Part shown: positions 30,664 through 39,762 of the stretch, piece by piece
Numbering within the stretch: position 1 is the stretch's first letter
How the letters are laid out: each line of letters opens with the position of its first letter
Source of the DNA: Lachnospiraceae bacterium
GTDB taxonomy: Bacteria > Bacillota > Clostridia > Lachnospirales > Lachnospiraceae
DNA: 64,000 nt
Direction: 5' to 3'
Assembly: GCA_017934175.1 (NCBI GenBank)
Contig: JAGBKB010000063.1
Coordinates: 18,972-82,971, forward strand
Program-made: the position numbers and the translations under genes
The notes under the pieces: model-generated
The model's input: the letters and a program-made list of their open reading frames with translations, nothing else
What the model was told of the DNA's origin: nothing
Database searches by the model: none

Positions 30664-31828
30664 TACTTGTTTTTGTGTATTGAATAAGTTTTTCGTCTTT
30701 ATCATAATTGATAAATTCTAATGTTTGTTTGATAAAATCTGTAATTTGAGTTATATCATATTTAGAACGAAGTTCAGCAAAATCTTTTGCACCAAGTTCT
30801 TTAGGAATAATTATAGGTTGTATATTATAATTTTTACGAAGCCATTGAGCTTCTTCTAATCCAGTCCTATCATTATCCATTAAAGAAATTAGTTTTCCAT
30901 CAAAGTTTAACTTACTTATCATCCATTTATATTCAATTTCTCTAAGTCTATAAGTTTCATGTGGAATATTAATAAAACCAACTTTTATAGGTTGTTTACT
31001 ATATCCAATACTTAAACTATCCCAAGTACATCCAAGAGAAAGTCTATCTTTAGTAGATTTGGTTAATACAATATAATCATAATCATTATAGTAAAGATTA
31101 TAAATACCTTCTAAATGATTAGAATTAGTTATAAAACGAGTACTACCATGAGGGCGATTTGGAAAATATAATTTAATACTTGGGAGATAACCTTTTTTAT
31201 GACCTAATAAATAACCATAACAAGGGTCTTTTACATCATAAAAATATTTAGGTTCAGGATTTATTGCTCGTTCAATATAATATTGGTCAATAGGATAAAC
31301 GAAATGGCGATTAAGATAAGGAAGATTAACTCCAAATTGTTGCCAATATTCTTCATCATATTTATTCCAATCACGAACAACTAATTCAATATTTGGTTTT
31401 TTCTTACGAATTCTATCTATACTAAGTTTAATAGCTTCAGTAAGAGTTGCATCTTGCTCTCCCCCGTAAAATAATTGTTTGTGTGTAATCATTATATGTT
31501 TAAGAACATATATAAAATCTCTTTTGTTAGCAATATTTATTCGTTTATTTTCTAAACGAGAGATTACAAAAGCAGCAGCATCAAAGCAATCACCCCAAAA
31601 ATATCCAGCAAAATCTTTACCCTTTAATCTACCTCGATTATCGTATTTAAAACCAAATGATGGATGAACATCTTCTCTAATTGGAGAATTAATAAAATTT
31701 CCACTATCAATACAATATTGTATAGTTTGAGATGGGATATTAAAATAAGTAGAAAATATAGTAACTTGACTAACTTTACTGAGAATAAAATTTTTATTTA
31801 CATTTTCAGTATTAATATTTCTACCCAT
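30647..31828 (-). CDS. DNA primase (DnaG/TOPRIM type)
   Basis: 393 aa. The N-terminal region has INSPIREDVHPSFGF, KGKDFAGYFWGDCFD and a helix-rich linker, as in phage DnaG-like primases. The TOPRIM core follows: IVLTKSTKDRLSL (about 255-267, Lys in place of the usual catalytic-motif Glu, as in some phage primases), LISLMDNDRTG (DxD, metal binding) and AKDFAEL. It should synthesise RNA primers for PolB with the SF1 helicase. First gene of the operon ending at 27825. Confidence 0.85.
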   Translation of the reverse strand: MGRNINTENVNKNFILSKVSQVTIFSTYFNIPSQTIQYCIDSGNFINSPIREDVHPSFGFKYDNRGRLKGKDFAGYFWGDCFDAAAFVISRLENKRINIANKRDFIYVLKHIMITHKQLFYGGEQDATLTEAIKLSIDRIRKKKPNIELVVRDWNKYDEEYWQQFGVNLPYLNRHFVYPIDQYYIERAINPEPKYFYDVKDPCYGYLLGHKKGYLPSIKLYFPNRPHGSTRFITNSNHLEGIYNLYYNDYDYIVLTKSTKDRLSLGCTWDSLSIGYSKQPIKVGFINIPHETYRLREIEYKWMISKLNFDGKLISLMDNDRTGLEEAQWLRKNYNIQPIIIPKELGAKDFAELRSKYDITQITDFIKQTLEFINYDKDEKLIQYTKTSNAKPF

Positions 31829-31840
31829 AATATAAAATTA

Positions 31841-31876
31841 AAGGCTGGTATCAAAATAAACATTGACACCAGCCTT
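31841..31876 (-). terminator. Terminator after the SSB-like gene
   Basis: Stem arms 31841-31852 and 31865-31876 pair over 12 bp with one mismatch. It sits just beyond the 3' end of the gene at 31896 and just before the primase start; a U-rich tail follows on the minus strand. Confidence 0.7.
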
Positions 31877-31895
31877 AGCATTAGCAACGAAATAA

Positions 31896-32849
31896 TTAGA
31901 AGATATCAGCAGGCATATCTTCATCAACACCTGCACCAGGAGCTCCAAAACCATAAGAACCCATACCCATTTCGCTACCCATAATAGCAGCGGTAGTACC
32001 CATGTCTACACCACCAGGATTTCCAGGAATAGAAAGATTAGGTTTCTTATTCTTTTCAATATTCATAGGCTTGATGGCTTCACGAGTTGCATCAAGCTTA
32101 ATGGTAGGTGCAGTATTCTGAACAAATACTTCAATAACACCTTCACCAGGATAAGTAGGGAAAGCAAGATTACCACGGTCAACTTCGCTCCAACCAGACT
32201 TGCTGGACTTAACATAACGAAGAAGTTTAAACCAAACAGGAATAGGTTTACCATCTTTAGTTTTCCATGCAGGAGCACCATCTTTTGCGGTATTGAAAAG
32301 ATTAAAGAAGTTTGCAAAAAGTTTATTCCAAGCTTCAGCAACAACTTTAGGGTCAATACTTACATATTCACCATTCTCATCAAAATCTTCAAAAGAAAGA
32401 GCAAGAGCATCCTCCATTTCAGCGGTCATAGAAGCACCACGAAGAACATAAACATCGAGAATGTGTTTAAGATAATTAAAGATGCGAGTAATTTTCCATT
32501 CTTCTTTACCACCAGGAATAGTATTTACATTACTTTCAACAGGAAGGAAAGAAAGAGTTTGATAACGGCGTTTTGCCTTATCTTCTTCATTAGAAGCAAA
32601 AGTAAAGACTAAACGAGATAGTTCAATACCACGGAAAGAAGGCATTCCGGCACTATCTTCTTTAATATCTACTTTAGTAAGTTGTACATCATCAAGATGT
32701 CCAACAAACAAACCATTAGGTTTAGCGTCTACATGAGAGAAACGCAAACGAGTTGTACCAACAGTTTCATTACTGATACCCCTACGACGAGTAGGTTTAG
32801 CAGGAGCAGCTTGTGCACCAGCTGCTTTAACTTCAGTGTTTTCTGCCAT
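31896..32849 (-). CDS. Single-stranded DNA-binding protein, crAss type
   Basis: 317 aa. N-terminal Ala/Lys-rich tail (about 1-25), a beta-rich core with aromatics suited to an OB-fold, then a Gly/Met-rich linker and the acidic tip DEDMPADIF. An acidic tail ending in Phe is the hallmark of SSBs that recruit replication partners. Located between the primase operon and the RecT-like gene. Codon use is visibly more GC-rich than neighbours, as expected for an abundant protein. Assignment rests on architecture and context. Confidence 0.65.
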   Translation of the reverse strand: MAENTEVKAAGAQAAPAKPTRRRGISNETVGTTRLRFSHVDAKPNGLFVGHLDDVQLTKVDIKEDSAGMPSFRGIELSRLVFTFASNEEDKAKRRYQTLSFLPVESNVNTIPGGKEEWKITRIFNYLKHILDVYVLRGASMTAEMEDALALSFEDFDENGEYVSIDPKVVAEAWNKLFANFFNLFNTAKDGAPAWKTKDGKPIPVWFKLLRYVKSSKSGWSEVDRGNLAFPTYPGEGVIEVFVQNTAPTIKLDATREAIKPMNIEKNKKPNLSIPGNPGGVDMGTTAAIMGSEMGMGSYGFGAPGAGVDEDMPADIF

Positions 32850-32890
32850 ACTTTTTAATTGTTTTTAAAGTTATATATAACGATAATAAA

Positions 32891-32922
32891 AGCCGGTAGC
32901 AGTATTAACACCACTACCGGCT
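32891..32922 (-). terminator. Terminator after gene 32947-33753
   Basis: Perfect 9-bp stem (32891-32899 with 32914-32922) with a T-rich tail on the minus strand. It separates the 268-aa gene from the SSB-like gene. Confidence 0.8.
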
Positions 32923-32946
32923 ATGTCAGAAACTTAATTAGTAAGA

Positions 32947-33753
32947 TTACTCCTCACGAGTACGAGCAGCATCAACATCCTCAAAGGTAGTTGCATCAAA
33001 GAGCAGACAAGGAACCTCGATATTCTCATAACCATTCCAAAGAGGAACAGTAACAACATTTTCAAGGTCAATAGGGAACTTACGAGCTTTCTTAGAAGCT
33101 TCCTCACCAAGACCACTCTTAAGGATATTCCAAACATTACTGTCAGTAAAGTTAAGAACAACACCAGAACCAATCATAGCAGAAGTATTGGCAACCTTAG
33201 AACCAGAATATTTCTGCTTTTCTTCACCACGAACAACAGTGGCAAGAATCTTAATGATTTCTTCCTTATTACCATCAGCAGCGGCAATAGCATCCTTCAT
33301 TTCGTCAGTACCCTGCTCCATAGCAGCAGCAAGAAGCTCATCATAATTTTTAGCAGCATAAGCTTCACGGTCATCCTTAGTCAGACGGTCAGTGCAAGTG
33401 AGAGGAGTGCCCTTATCATTATAAAGAGCATAACCCTTTACAATACCCCACATATCGTTTTCCTTATGGAAAGCAACAGCGGCCTCTTCACTATCAACAT
33501 CAAGACTATTAGCTTCGCAGAACTCAACATAAGCATCAGCTTTCTCAGCAATAGCTTTCTGAACTTGGTCAAGATTCTGAATAAACTGAATGTACTCACC
33601 ATGCTGAATGTCAAGAGCCTTAGAAACAGGACGAGAAATACGGAAACCACCATTAGTGGTAAGAGCAACAAGTTCGGGAGTGTCAACAACTTTACGCTGA
33701 CCAGCAACAACGGCGTTAAAGCCAAAAGCAAGTTTGGAAGTAGTAGGTTTCAT
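32947..33753 (-). CDS. Hypothetical replication-region protein (268 aa)
   Basis: Acidic, alanine-rich protein with no recognised domain. Its codons are markedly more GC-rich than the phage average (many GCA/GCT/GCC, CGT, GGT and AAG), like the adjacent SSB-like gene, which points to high expression. It has its own terminator. The context between RecT-like and SSB-like genes suggests a DNA-binding or replication accessory, but nothing in the sequence proves this. Confidence 0.65.
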   Translation of the reverse strand: MKPTTSKLAFGFNAVVAGQRKVVDTPELVALTTNGGFRISRPVSKALDIQHGEYIQFIQNLDQVQKAIAEKADAYVEFCEANSLDVDSEEAAVAFHKENDMWGIVKGYALYNDKGTPLTCTDRLTKDDREAYAAKNYDELLAAAMEQGTDEMKDAIAAADGNKEEIIKILATVVRGEEKQKYSGSKVANTSAMIGSGVVLNFTDSNVWNILKSGLGEEASKKARKFPIDLENVVTVPLWNGYENIEVPCLLFDATTFEDVDAARTREE

Positions 33754-33825
33754 AACAATTAATTGTTAAAAAGTTAAACATTGGGTTTATTGTACTTTTG
33801 TAAGTGTAAGTTCACTTTAATTAAT

Positions 33826-34809
33826 TTATTGGTCTTGAATGTCAACAATATCAACTTCTTTAAAATCTCCATCACTAAGAGTAATTCCACTTGTGATTTT
33901 AAGTTCGGTTGTTTCCATTACACCAAATAATACATCAGAACCAATTTCACGGGCACCATATGTAAAAGCTCTATGACCAATAAGAATACGAGCATATTTA
34001 GCATAAGTGTCTTTATCAAATAAACCTGCGGCAAGAGCCTCATTACGAGTAAAATGACCAGTAGCAGTCATAGTTCTACCATCAGGAAATACACGATTAA
34101 ATTTATATTCAGTAATATAGTCCACGGGGACAGCAGCACATCTAACAACAGGAATCTTACCAGCAGTTTGAGCTGCTTTAGCTTCAGCTTGATTACGAAT
34201 AATAGCAAATTTATTAGCAGCAGAATTTAATTGATAATCTTTATAAATATTATTGTCAAATCCTTTATAAAATCTAACAGGATATAAATAAATTTTATCA
34301 TCATCTTCTTTAGCATTTTTAGCTTTTTCTTCAGCATCAGCTTTAGAATTGCATCTTACAGCATATTCTGGAAGATTACCATCATTATAGGAGTTAAATC
34401 CGTCTGTATATTCATACAGAGCTTGATAGTCTTTAATGACTTCCCAAGTACAAGCTGCCCTCGAAAGTAACGCCTTAACAATATGCACATCTACACCGGT
34501 TTTTCCATTAATAACATGAATATGTTCAAGACAAGTACTAAAAGGTAGATTTAAATCTTGTGCTCTCATAAGAACAGCAAGACCATCATTAACACTTTTG
34601 ATACCACCTTTTTCACTGCGCATTACTTTAGTAATAAAGTTTTCAGCAGCTACAAGTTGTTTCTCATCAAAAAGATTAACTCTACTTAGACTTTGGTCAT
34701 TGATTGTACTCAACGCTTTAGTGGAATGTGTAGGTTGTTCTGTAATAGGAGCTTCACTTGGATTATTATTATTAGCTCCAACAGAACTAACTTCAATTTT
34801 AGTTTCCAT
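33826..34809 (-). CDS. RecT-like single-strand annealing protein
   Basis: 327 aa. Two blocks match the RecT/Bet pattern: LAVLMRAQDLNLPFSTCLEHIHVINGKTG split over about 78-105 (lineage of 'early, lead residue, IhVIkGK') and YAKYARILIGHRAFTYGARE followed by LFGV near residue 275. Such proteins pair complementary single strands in phage recombination and replication. N-terminal tail of about 40 Asn/Ser/Thr-rich residues. A host-type promoter is directly upstream, so it may be expressed early. Confidence 0.7.
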   Translation of the reverse strand: METKIEVSSVGANNNNPSEAPITEQPTHSTKALSTINDQSLSRVNLFDEKQLVAAENFITKVMRSEKGGIKSVNDGLAVLMRAQDLNLPFSTCLEHIHVINGKTGVDVHIVKALLSRAACTWEVIKDYQALYEYTDGFNSYNDGNLPEYAVRCNSKADAEEKAKNAKEDDDKIYLYPVRFYKGFDNNIYKDYQLNSAANKFAIIRNQAEAKAAQTAGKIPVVRCAAVPVDYITEYKFNRVFPDGRTMTATGHFTRNEALAAGLFDKDTYAKYARILIGHRAFTYGAREIGSDVLFGVMETTELKITSGITLSDGDFKEVDIVDIQDQ

Positions 34810-34841
34810 ATTTCAAAGACCTTTCGTTGCGTTTGCTGATA

Positions 34842-34872
34842 CAAATATAATATATTTTATCAATAAATCAAA
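34842..34872 (-). promoter_or_regulatory. Host-type promoter for the RecT-like gene
   Basis: Minus strand: TTTG (34869-34872), 19-bp spacer, TATATTTG (34842-34849), an exact fit to the Bacteroides TTTG/TAnnTTTG pattern. The start codon is at 34809, leaving a leader of about 28 nt. Confidence 0.7.
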
Positions 34873-34888
34873 TATGTACTAAAAGAAA

Positions 34889-36280
34889 TTACAAAATAAT
34901 TTCTCCTGTATCTGAATTTATTGATATGTCCTTATCTATATTGCAATCACAAATTGTTATTAAATTTGTTGGGCGTTCTTTATACATTGAATTTTCTTCA
35001 ATAGTATCTACACAATATATTCTATGAATTTCAGTATTATCTCCTTTAAAGCGACAATTTTTAAATCGAGCTTTAAATTTAAATATATCATCAATAAGAG
35101 TTGTAGTAAATATTACAATATCTATATCTATCTCTAAATTATTATCAGAAGCACTTTTCATTGAAAGTACATGAGTTTGTCCATATATATACATTTGCAT
35201 CCAATAAGTAGAAAGTGCAGAAGCTTTAAATAATTTAGGTTTACCTTTATTAACACCACTTTTATAAGTTATAGTTTCACCATTTTCATCAGGCATATAA
35301 GATGCCGGAATTTCATTATGATATAATCCACAAATAATGTTTTCTTTATTAAGAGCATCAGCTATTTCATTGGCAAATTCTCCAGATTTGCTAACTATAA
35401 CAATTCCTTTAAAGGGGTTTGCCTTAACAATATTTATAACTTCATTTATTTTAGAAGTTAAATTACAAACAAGATTTTTTCTTTCTCTTGCTATATTATA
35501 AATTAGTTGCGCTCTTTCATGAATAGCATTAGGATTATATACTTTATCAATTTGAACATTAAATTCTACGCTCATATCAAGTTCAGAATTCCATCCATTT
35601 TGACGAGCTACATTATTGCATATAGTCATAGCAGAAGTATTGGAAATTTTATCTCCATTTCTACAAAGCTCTACCATATTAAAATCACCAAATACAGTCA
35701 TACTATCTTTTATAAAATCAGAATATTTATCATATTGCTTTTTTTCTTCTTCAGATAAATAAATACCATGTCTATATTCAGTAACAGGAACATTAATTTT
35801 ACTTTGTTGTAATTCATTATCTCCAATACCCAAATGTATATTTGGAAGTATTGATTGAATATTAGTTAATTTATTTAATTTTATTTTAGGATTAGTAATT
35901 ACTGCAAGAGTAAATTTACTTTCTTGAAAAGATTTATTTATATAAATATCATTATCAATACCAACAATTATATTAGTAGTATATAAATAAAGTTTATTAT
36001 AAGCATAATTTTGAGTTAAAAATTGAATATGGTTTTCAATAAAAACTGCTTCATTTAACTCCAAAGTTTCTTTAATTACTTTTAGTATCTCCTCTCTATA
36101 CTTATAATCTTCAACCACAATAAGTAATTTTTCATTAGGTCTTTTTAATATTAGTTTACCTATTGTTCCTAATAAAACTTTACCTATATTGAGAGGAGGA
36201 TAAGCAAGAATACTTCCTTTACCTTTATTAGCAAGAAATCCTTCTTGTAATAATTGATTTATTTTGTTATAGTCAATCAT
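34889..36280 (-). CDS. Degenerate SF2 (Snf2-like) helicase-related protein
   Basis: 463 aa from ATG 36280, which overlaps the PolB stop by 8 bp; the upstream extension to 36376 lies within the polymerase gene. Crass-like genomes commonly carry a Snf2-type helicase gene beside PolB. Here YPPLNIGKVLLGTIGKLI at about residue 27 stands where a P-loop would be but lacks a clean GxGKT, and a second RecA-like half with GIVIVSKSGEFANEIADAL and VIFTTTLIDD follows. ATPase activity is uncertain. Copy of the dispersed motif at 35403-35423. Confidence 0.5.
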   Translation of the reverse strand: MIDYNKINQLLQEGFLANKGKGSILAYPPLNIGKVLLGTIGKLILKRPNEKLLIVVEDYKYREEILKVIKETLELNEAVFIENHIQFLTQNYAYNKLYLYTTNIIVGIDNDIYINKSFQESKFTLAVITNPKIKLNKLTNIQSILPNIHLGIGDNELQQSKINVPVTEYRHGIYLSEEEKKQYDKYSDFIKDSMTVFGDFNMVELCRNGDKISNTSAMTICNNVARQNGWNSELDMSVEFNVQIDKVYNPNAIHERAQLIYNIARERKNLVCNLTSKINEVINIVKANPFKGIVIVSKSGEFANEIADALNKENIICGLYHNEIPASYMPDENGETITYKSGVNKGKPKLFKASALSTYWMQMYIYGQTHVLSMKSASDNNLEIDIDIVIFTTTLIDDIFKFKARFKNCRFKGDNTEIHRIYCVDTIEENSMYKERPTNLITICDCNIDKDISINSDTGEIIL

Positions 36281-38627
36281 TGTCTTCGTTATCATCAAAT
36301 AAGGTAGCATAAGAACCGCCACCACCATATTTTTTAAGTAAAGCTTTACCGGATTTAGTACCTTTAGATTTATCACCTTTAAGATTAGGACTAATACCTA
36401 ACATTATAGGGTCTATAATCTTATAAGCTTCATTATAATAGTATTCAAAATCAATATCTCTTTCAGTAATTGCTTTATCATCAAGAGTATTTAAAACTTT
36501 AACTCTATATCCTGCACAAAGATTGTTTATACCTTGTGTAGTATTATTAACTTTACATAATATTCCACCAGATTTACTTACATAAAATCTTACATTTCTT
36601 TGTAATTCTTTTGTATCAGTACCATAAGTAAATCTTACATGAAATTGTCTACCAATATTTTGTGTTTTACAAAAATCAAGAATATCGGTAGCTTCATATA
36701 AAGTTTCTAATACTGGTTTATCATAAAGAAAATAATTTTCTACTGCTTGTGCAACAATAGGTTGATTATATCCTTTTTGTAAATCTTCAATATAAAGTTT
36801 AGGATTGAAATCTCCTTTATATCCAGCATCTTTTCCAATTTCTTTAAAAAGATAATTATTAATATCTCTATCTATATAATGTGAAAATAATTCACTATCA
36901 GCACCAAGTTTAGTAACTTTTAACCAATTTTGAGTAATTTCGTCAAACTTAGCTTTATCTTTTTTATAAAGTTTAACAACAATACCATCTGTATTTGCAG
37001 ATACAACTTCAATATTATTCATTTCAAGTTCTTCACACAACATTAAGACAAATAATTGTCCATTTATAGTAACTTTCAAAACAGCAAGTCTATCACAAAT
37101 ATCACTATTTTCATCACCAAGTTTACCATAAATACTATTGATAACAATCTTTAATGCTTGTGCAAGTAAATCACGAGGAATACCATCAATAAAATCTTCT
37201 TTACTATGTTTAGCTTCAACGCGAGTATTCTTTAGCCAATTAATAAGTTTAGTAAATACTCCAATATCTAAATGTTCAGGAGCAATTCTATATGCTCCCA
37301 TAAGGCTCGGATAGAAGCTAGCAATATCGAAATGAACATAAATATAAGAATTATCTGTAAGACTAATCCAAATATTTTTATCATCAGGCAAATCAGTATA
37401 TTCAAGTTTTGATACAAGTTTTCTTGGAGGGTCTTGACTATGAAGACCACCTGTAGCCATAGTATAAGTTAATTTTCCAATAACTATATTTTCTTTGAAA
37501 CTATCTTTACTAACAGAACTAACCACAGTTTTCTTAATTCTTTCAAGATAATCTTGCATTGGCTTAGTTTTAAAAGAAACATTATCAAAAATAACTCTTT
37601 TAAAACTCATAGTAGTTCTTTCAGTCTTTTTTCCAGTCCATTGTTCAGGTCTAAGACCGCTAAAATCAGAATAAAACTTTTTAAATAGAATATTAGCAAC
37701 ATTACTTCTTGAACTATTCATTAAGTCAACTTCATAAGTTTTAGATAAATTATATCTTAATCTTATTTCATCAATAAAAAGTCTAATTATTTCACAAACT
37801 ATAAAAACATCATTTTTATTATAATGTTTCATAGGAGCTCTATAATCTTCAATCATCAATCTATCCCATTTATCAATAAGTTCATTTAATTGTTCATAAG
37901 TAAGGCCTTTATATCGAGGACGACTTTGATATAAATGATAATCTTTTTCATTTATTGGAGGAAGTTCCCATTCAAGAAGTTCATACCATTTAATATTAAT
38001 AGAAGTTTGTTTAAGTGATTTACCAAAATAAACTTTTTCTCCTTTTTCATTAGTACCAGAACCAACTTTATTTAATGCAAATATCTTCATGACATCTATA
38101 TCCTTATAAGGAAGAGGATAATCACGAAGCGTTTTCATATAATAATCTTTATAGAATGTTTCTCTATCTCCTTGAAGTTCTATAATATTTTTACTTGTTT
38201 CATGTAATTTTTTACATAAATCTTTAGTAGTATCAGAAATACCACTATACATAAGAAAACAAGCCATCATAAACTTATCATAAGAAGCAGAATTAAAACC
38301 ATACATATAAGTTATTATAGTATCATTTCTTACTTTATGTGGAGCTAAATCATTTATAAATTTCATAAAAGTTAAATGCTGACTATCATCATAATCAGTT
38401 ATATCAAATTGCCAACATTTAACTTTATCTAATCTTTCTATAATTTCTTTAACTGTAAGTTTTTCAACTAATGGTATAGGTTTTTTGCTTTCTTTACCTT
38501 TTTTAATTTTAATTTTACAACAATCAGAAAATATATTAAGATAATCGCTTACATCAACAACAGTGATACTGAAATAATTTGGAAGAACTTCAACATCATA
38601 AGCATATTGTCGAATTTTAACGGCCAT
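36273..38627 (-). CDS. Family B DNA polymerase
   Basis: 784 aa with proofreading and polymerase domains. Exo I is YDVEVLPNYF (Asp11, Glu13), Exo II YGFNSASYDKFM (Asn112, Asp117), Exo III YNKNDV (Asp273). Palm motifs: A FDIASFYPSL (Asp434), B KIVINSIYGK (493-502), C ANTDGIVVK (Asp547; the first Asp of the usual DTD is Asn545). TGG at 392-394 matches the exo/pol linking motif. This is the replicative polymerase. Start overlaps the helicase stop by 11 bp, and its own stop overlaps the SF2-like gene, so the three are translationally coupled. Confidence 0.93.
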   Translation of the reverse strand: MAVKIRQYAYDVEVLPNYFSITVVDVSDYLNIFSDCCKIKIKKGKESKKPIPLVEKLTVKEIIERLDKVKCWQFDITDYDDSQHLTFMKFINDLAPHKVRNDTIITYMYGFNSASYDKFMMACFLMYSGISDTTKDLCKKLHETSKNIIELQGDRETFYKDYYMKTLRDYPLPYKDIDVMKIFALNKVGSGTNEKGEKVYFGKSLKQTSINIKWYELLEWELPPINEKDYHLYQSRPRYKGLTYEQLNELIDKWDRLMIEDYRAPMKHYNKNDVFIVCEIIRLFIDEIRLRYNLSKTYEVDLMNSSRSNVANILFKKFYSDFSGLRPEQWTGKKTERTTMSFKRVIFDNVSFKTKPMQDYLERIKKTVVSSVSKDSFKENIVIGKLTYTMATGGLHSQDPPRKLVSKLEYTDLPDDKNIWISLTDNSYIYVHFDIASFYPSLMGAYRIAPEHLDIGVFTKLINWLKNTRVEAKHSKEDFIDGIPRDLLAQALKIVINSIYGKLGDENSDICDRLAVLKVTINGQLFVLMLCEELEMNNIEVVSANTDGIVVKLYKKDKAKFDEITQNWLKVTKLGADSELFSHYIDRDINNYLFKEIGKDAGYKGDFNPKLYIEDLQKGYNQPIVAQAVENYFLYDKPVLETLYEATDILDFCKTQNIGRQFHVRFTYGTDTKELQRNVRFYVSKSGGILCKVNNTTQGINNLCAGYRVKVLNTLDDKAITERDIDFEYYYNEAYKIIDPIMLGISPNLKGDKSKGTKSGKALLKKYGGGGSYATLFDDNEDND

Positions 38628-38772
38628 AACAAATGATTAAATCCTTTCTTGTTCTACTACAAGCAACATAAAGTCTACGAAGCATATCTTCAATATCAGG
38701 ATATATTTTACCTTCTCTATCAAAAACTATATCATTAACATCAACAAAAACATTTTCATAAGTACTACCTTG
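38617..38772 (-). CDS. SF1 helicase, exon 2 (C-terminal 51 aa)
   Basis: Joins in frame to exon 1 (39763-41088), giving 493 aa. It begins QGSTYENVFVDV and ends with MLRRLYVACSRTRKDL, the UvrD/RecD C-terminal motifs V and VI; in an intact helicase the sequence HKSQGSTYENV is continuous. Exon 2 spans 156 nt (51 codons plus stop). An open frame extends upstream of 38772 into the intron, but those residues are intron-derived. Confidence 0.85.
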   Translation of the reverse strand, partial: QGSTYENVFVDVNDIVFDREGKIYPDIEDMLRRLYVACSRTRKDLIICYGR

Positions 38773-38812
38773 CAAAAATCTTATATCTTTCAATATAAGC
38801 CTGACTATATCT

Positions 38813-39457
38813 TTAACTTTCATATTTCCATATATAACCATAAGGAAATCTATTTGGAATACCAATTTGTTTTTTAATATTACTATATGCTCCTTTTACT
38901 CCAATAAAATTATCTATTTCAAAAGAATGATTAAATTTTTTAATTAAAATATTATCTTTTGTAAAACATATAATTTTATTTTTAAAAGGAATACACATCG
39001 GATTATTTATACCTTGTCTAATTTCTCTTAAATGTTCAGCAAAACCTATAGGTTTAGGTTTACCTTTAAGTTTATTAGATATTTTTCTTCCTATTTCTTC
39101 TTTTTCTTTTTTTGTTTTATTAATAGCGGTATATCCACCAATTCCTCCAATAGTTTCATTTAATAATTCATATCCTTCTTTAAGGTATTTATTAATATAA
39201 TATTCTTCATACCAATCAGGATTACTAAAAATAGTTTTAGAAGAATCTATTATTTTAATAATAAAAGGAATTGGTTTATTAGGAAGTAAATTATCAAGAT
39301 AATGAAATAATTTTGTCCAATTTCTTCCACCTTTTTTAACTTCATTAAGTTTCCAATAATGTTGTTTTAATCTTTTACTTGGAAGAAATCTACTTTGTCC
39401 AACATAAACAATCTTTTGTGTAATAGGGTCTTTAAGACCATAAATATAACTAATCAT
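38813..39457 (-). CDS. GIY-YIG homing endonuclease of the intron
   Basis: 214 aa. GIY-YIG core YIYGL (4-8) and VYVGQS (17-22), then RLKQHYW and an EEYYINKY helix with the expected acidic residue. The C-terminal half has NUMOD-like DNA-binding repeats (LLNETIGGIGG, KISNKLKGKPKP). It should cut intronless helicase alleles and drive intron homing. Its stop codon overlaps the intron S element by 2 nt. A separate host-type promoter lies upstream within the intron. Confidence 0.92.
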   Translation of the reverse strand: MISYIYGLKDPITQKIVYVGQSRFLPSKRLKQHYWKLNEVKKGGRNWTKLFHYLDNLLPNKPIPFIIKIIDSSKTIFSNPDWYEEYYINKYLKEGYELLNETIGGIGGYTAINKTKKEKEEIGRKISNKLKGKPKPIGFAEHLREIRQGINNPMCIPFKNKIICFTKDNILIKKFNHSFEIDNFIGVKGAYSNIKKQIGIPNRFPYGYIWKYES

Positions 39458-39482
39458 AACTTTATAATTTATTAATTCTATA

Positions 39483-39514
39483 CAAATTTATGAAAAGTTA
39501 TAAATAATTCCAAA
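39483..39514 (-). promoter_or_regulatory. Host-type promoter for the intron endonuclease
   Basis: Minus strand: TTTG (39511-39514), 20-bp spacer, TAAATTTG (39483-39490), fitting TTTG/TAnnTTTG. It would start RNA about 20 nt before the endonuclease ATG, independent of helicase pre-mRNA. Confidence 0.55.
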
Positions 39515-39762
39515 TAATTTTATGAAAAGTTAGTCCCCATTTCCCAATAATATTAATATTAATATTATCAGTACTCCTTTCGGATAGTCGATGAACCTTA
39601 CTATTTCTATATTTTACAACATAGAGAGTAGTCTTGGCTGCTGATTGTCATATAATAATAATTTTTCAAGCGTTCACACTTAGATTTTTATCTTATGTTG
39701 TAGCATTATTATCTTCACGATGTTCCAGCAATTAAAGGACTTTTATAAGAGCCAAGTTACTA

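Larger units (their letters stand above)
38773..39762 (-). ncRNA. Group I self-splicing intron in the SF1 helicase gene
   Basis: 990 nt. Minus-strand core elements in order: P (AATTGCTGGAAC, near 39718-39733), Q (AATCAGCAGCCAAG, 39633-39646), R (GTTCATCGACTA, 39585-39597) and S (AAAGATATAGTC, 38803-38814). The exon end ATAAGAGT pairs with intron GCTCTTAT (P1) and places the conserved U.G at the 5' splice site after 39763. The intron ends in G at 38773. Exon 2 starts CAAG, which can pair with CTTG in the guide (P10). Splicing restores HKS-QGSTYENV; unspliced RNA stops at TAG, the first intron codon. The homing endonuclease lies between R and S. Confidence 0.92.

Noticed and set aside
33790..33806. 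Plus-strand TACTTTTG box near 33.8 kb as a promoter
   Set aside because: No TTTG at the right distance upstream and no plus-strand gene downstream.
38773..38865. Open frame upstream of helicase exon 2 as a separate small gene (38617-38865)
   Set aside because: The first 31 codons are intron sequence, including the S element; only 38617-38772 matches the helicase C-terminus.
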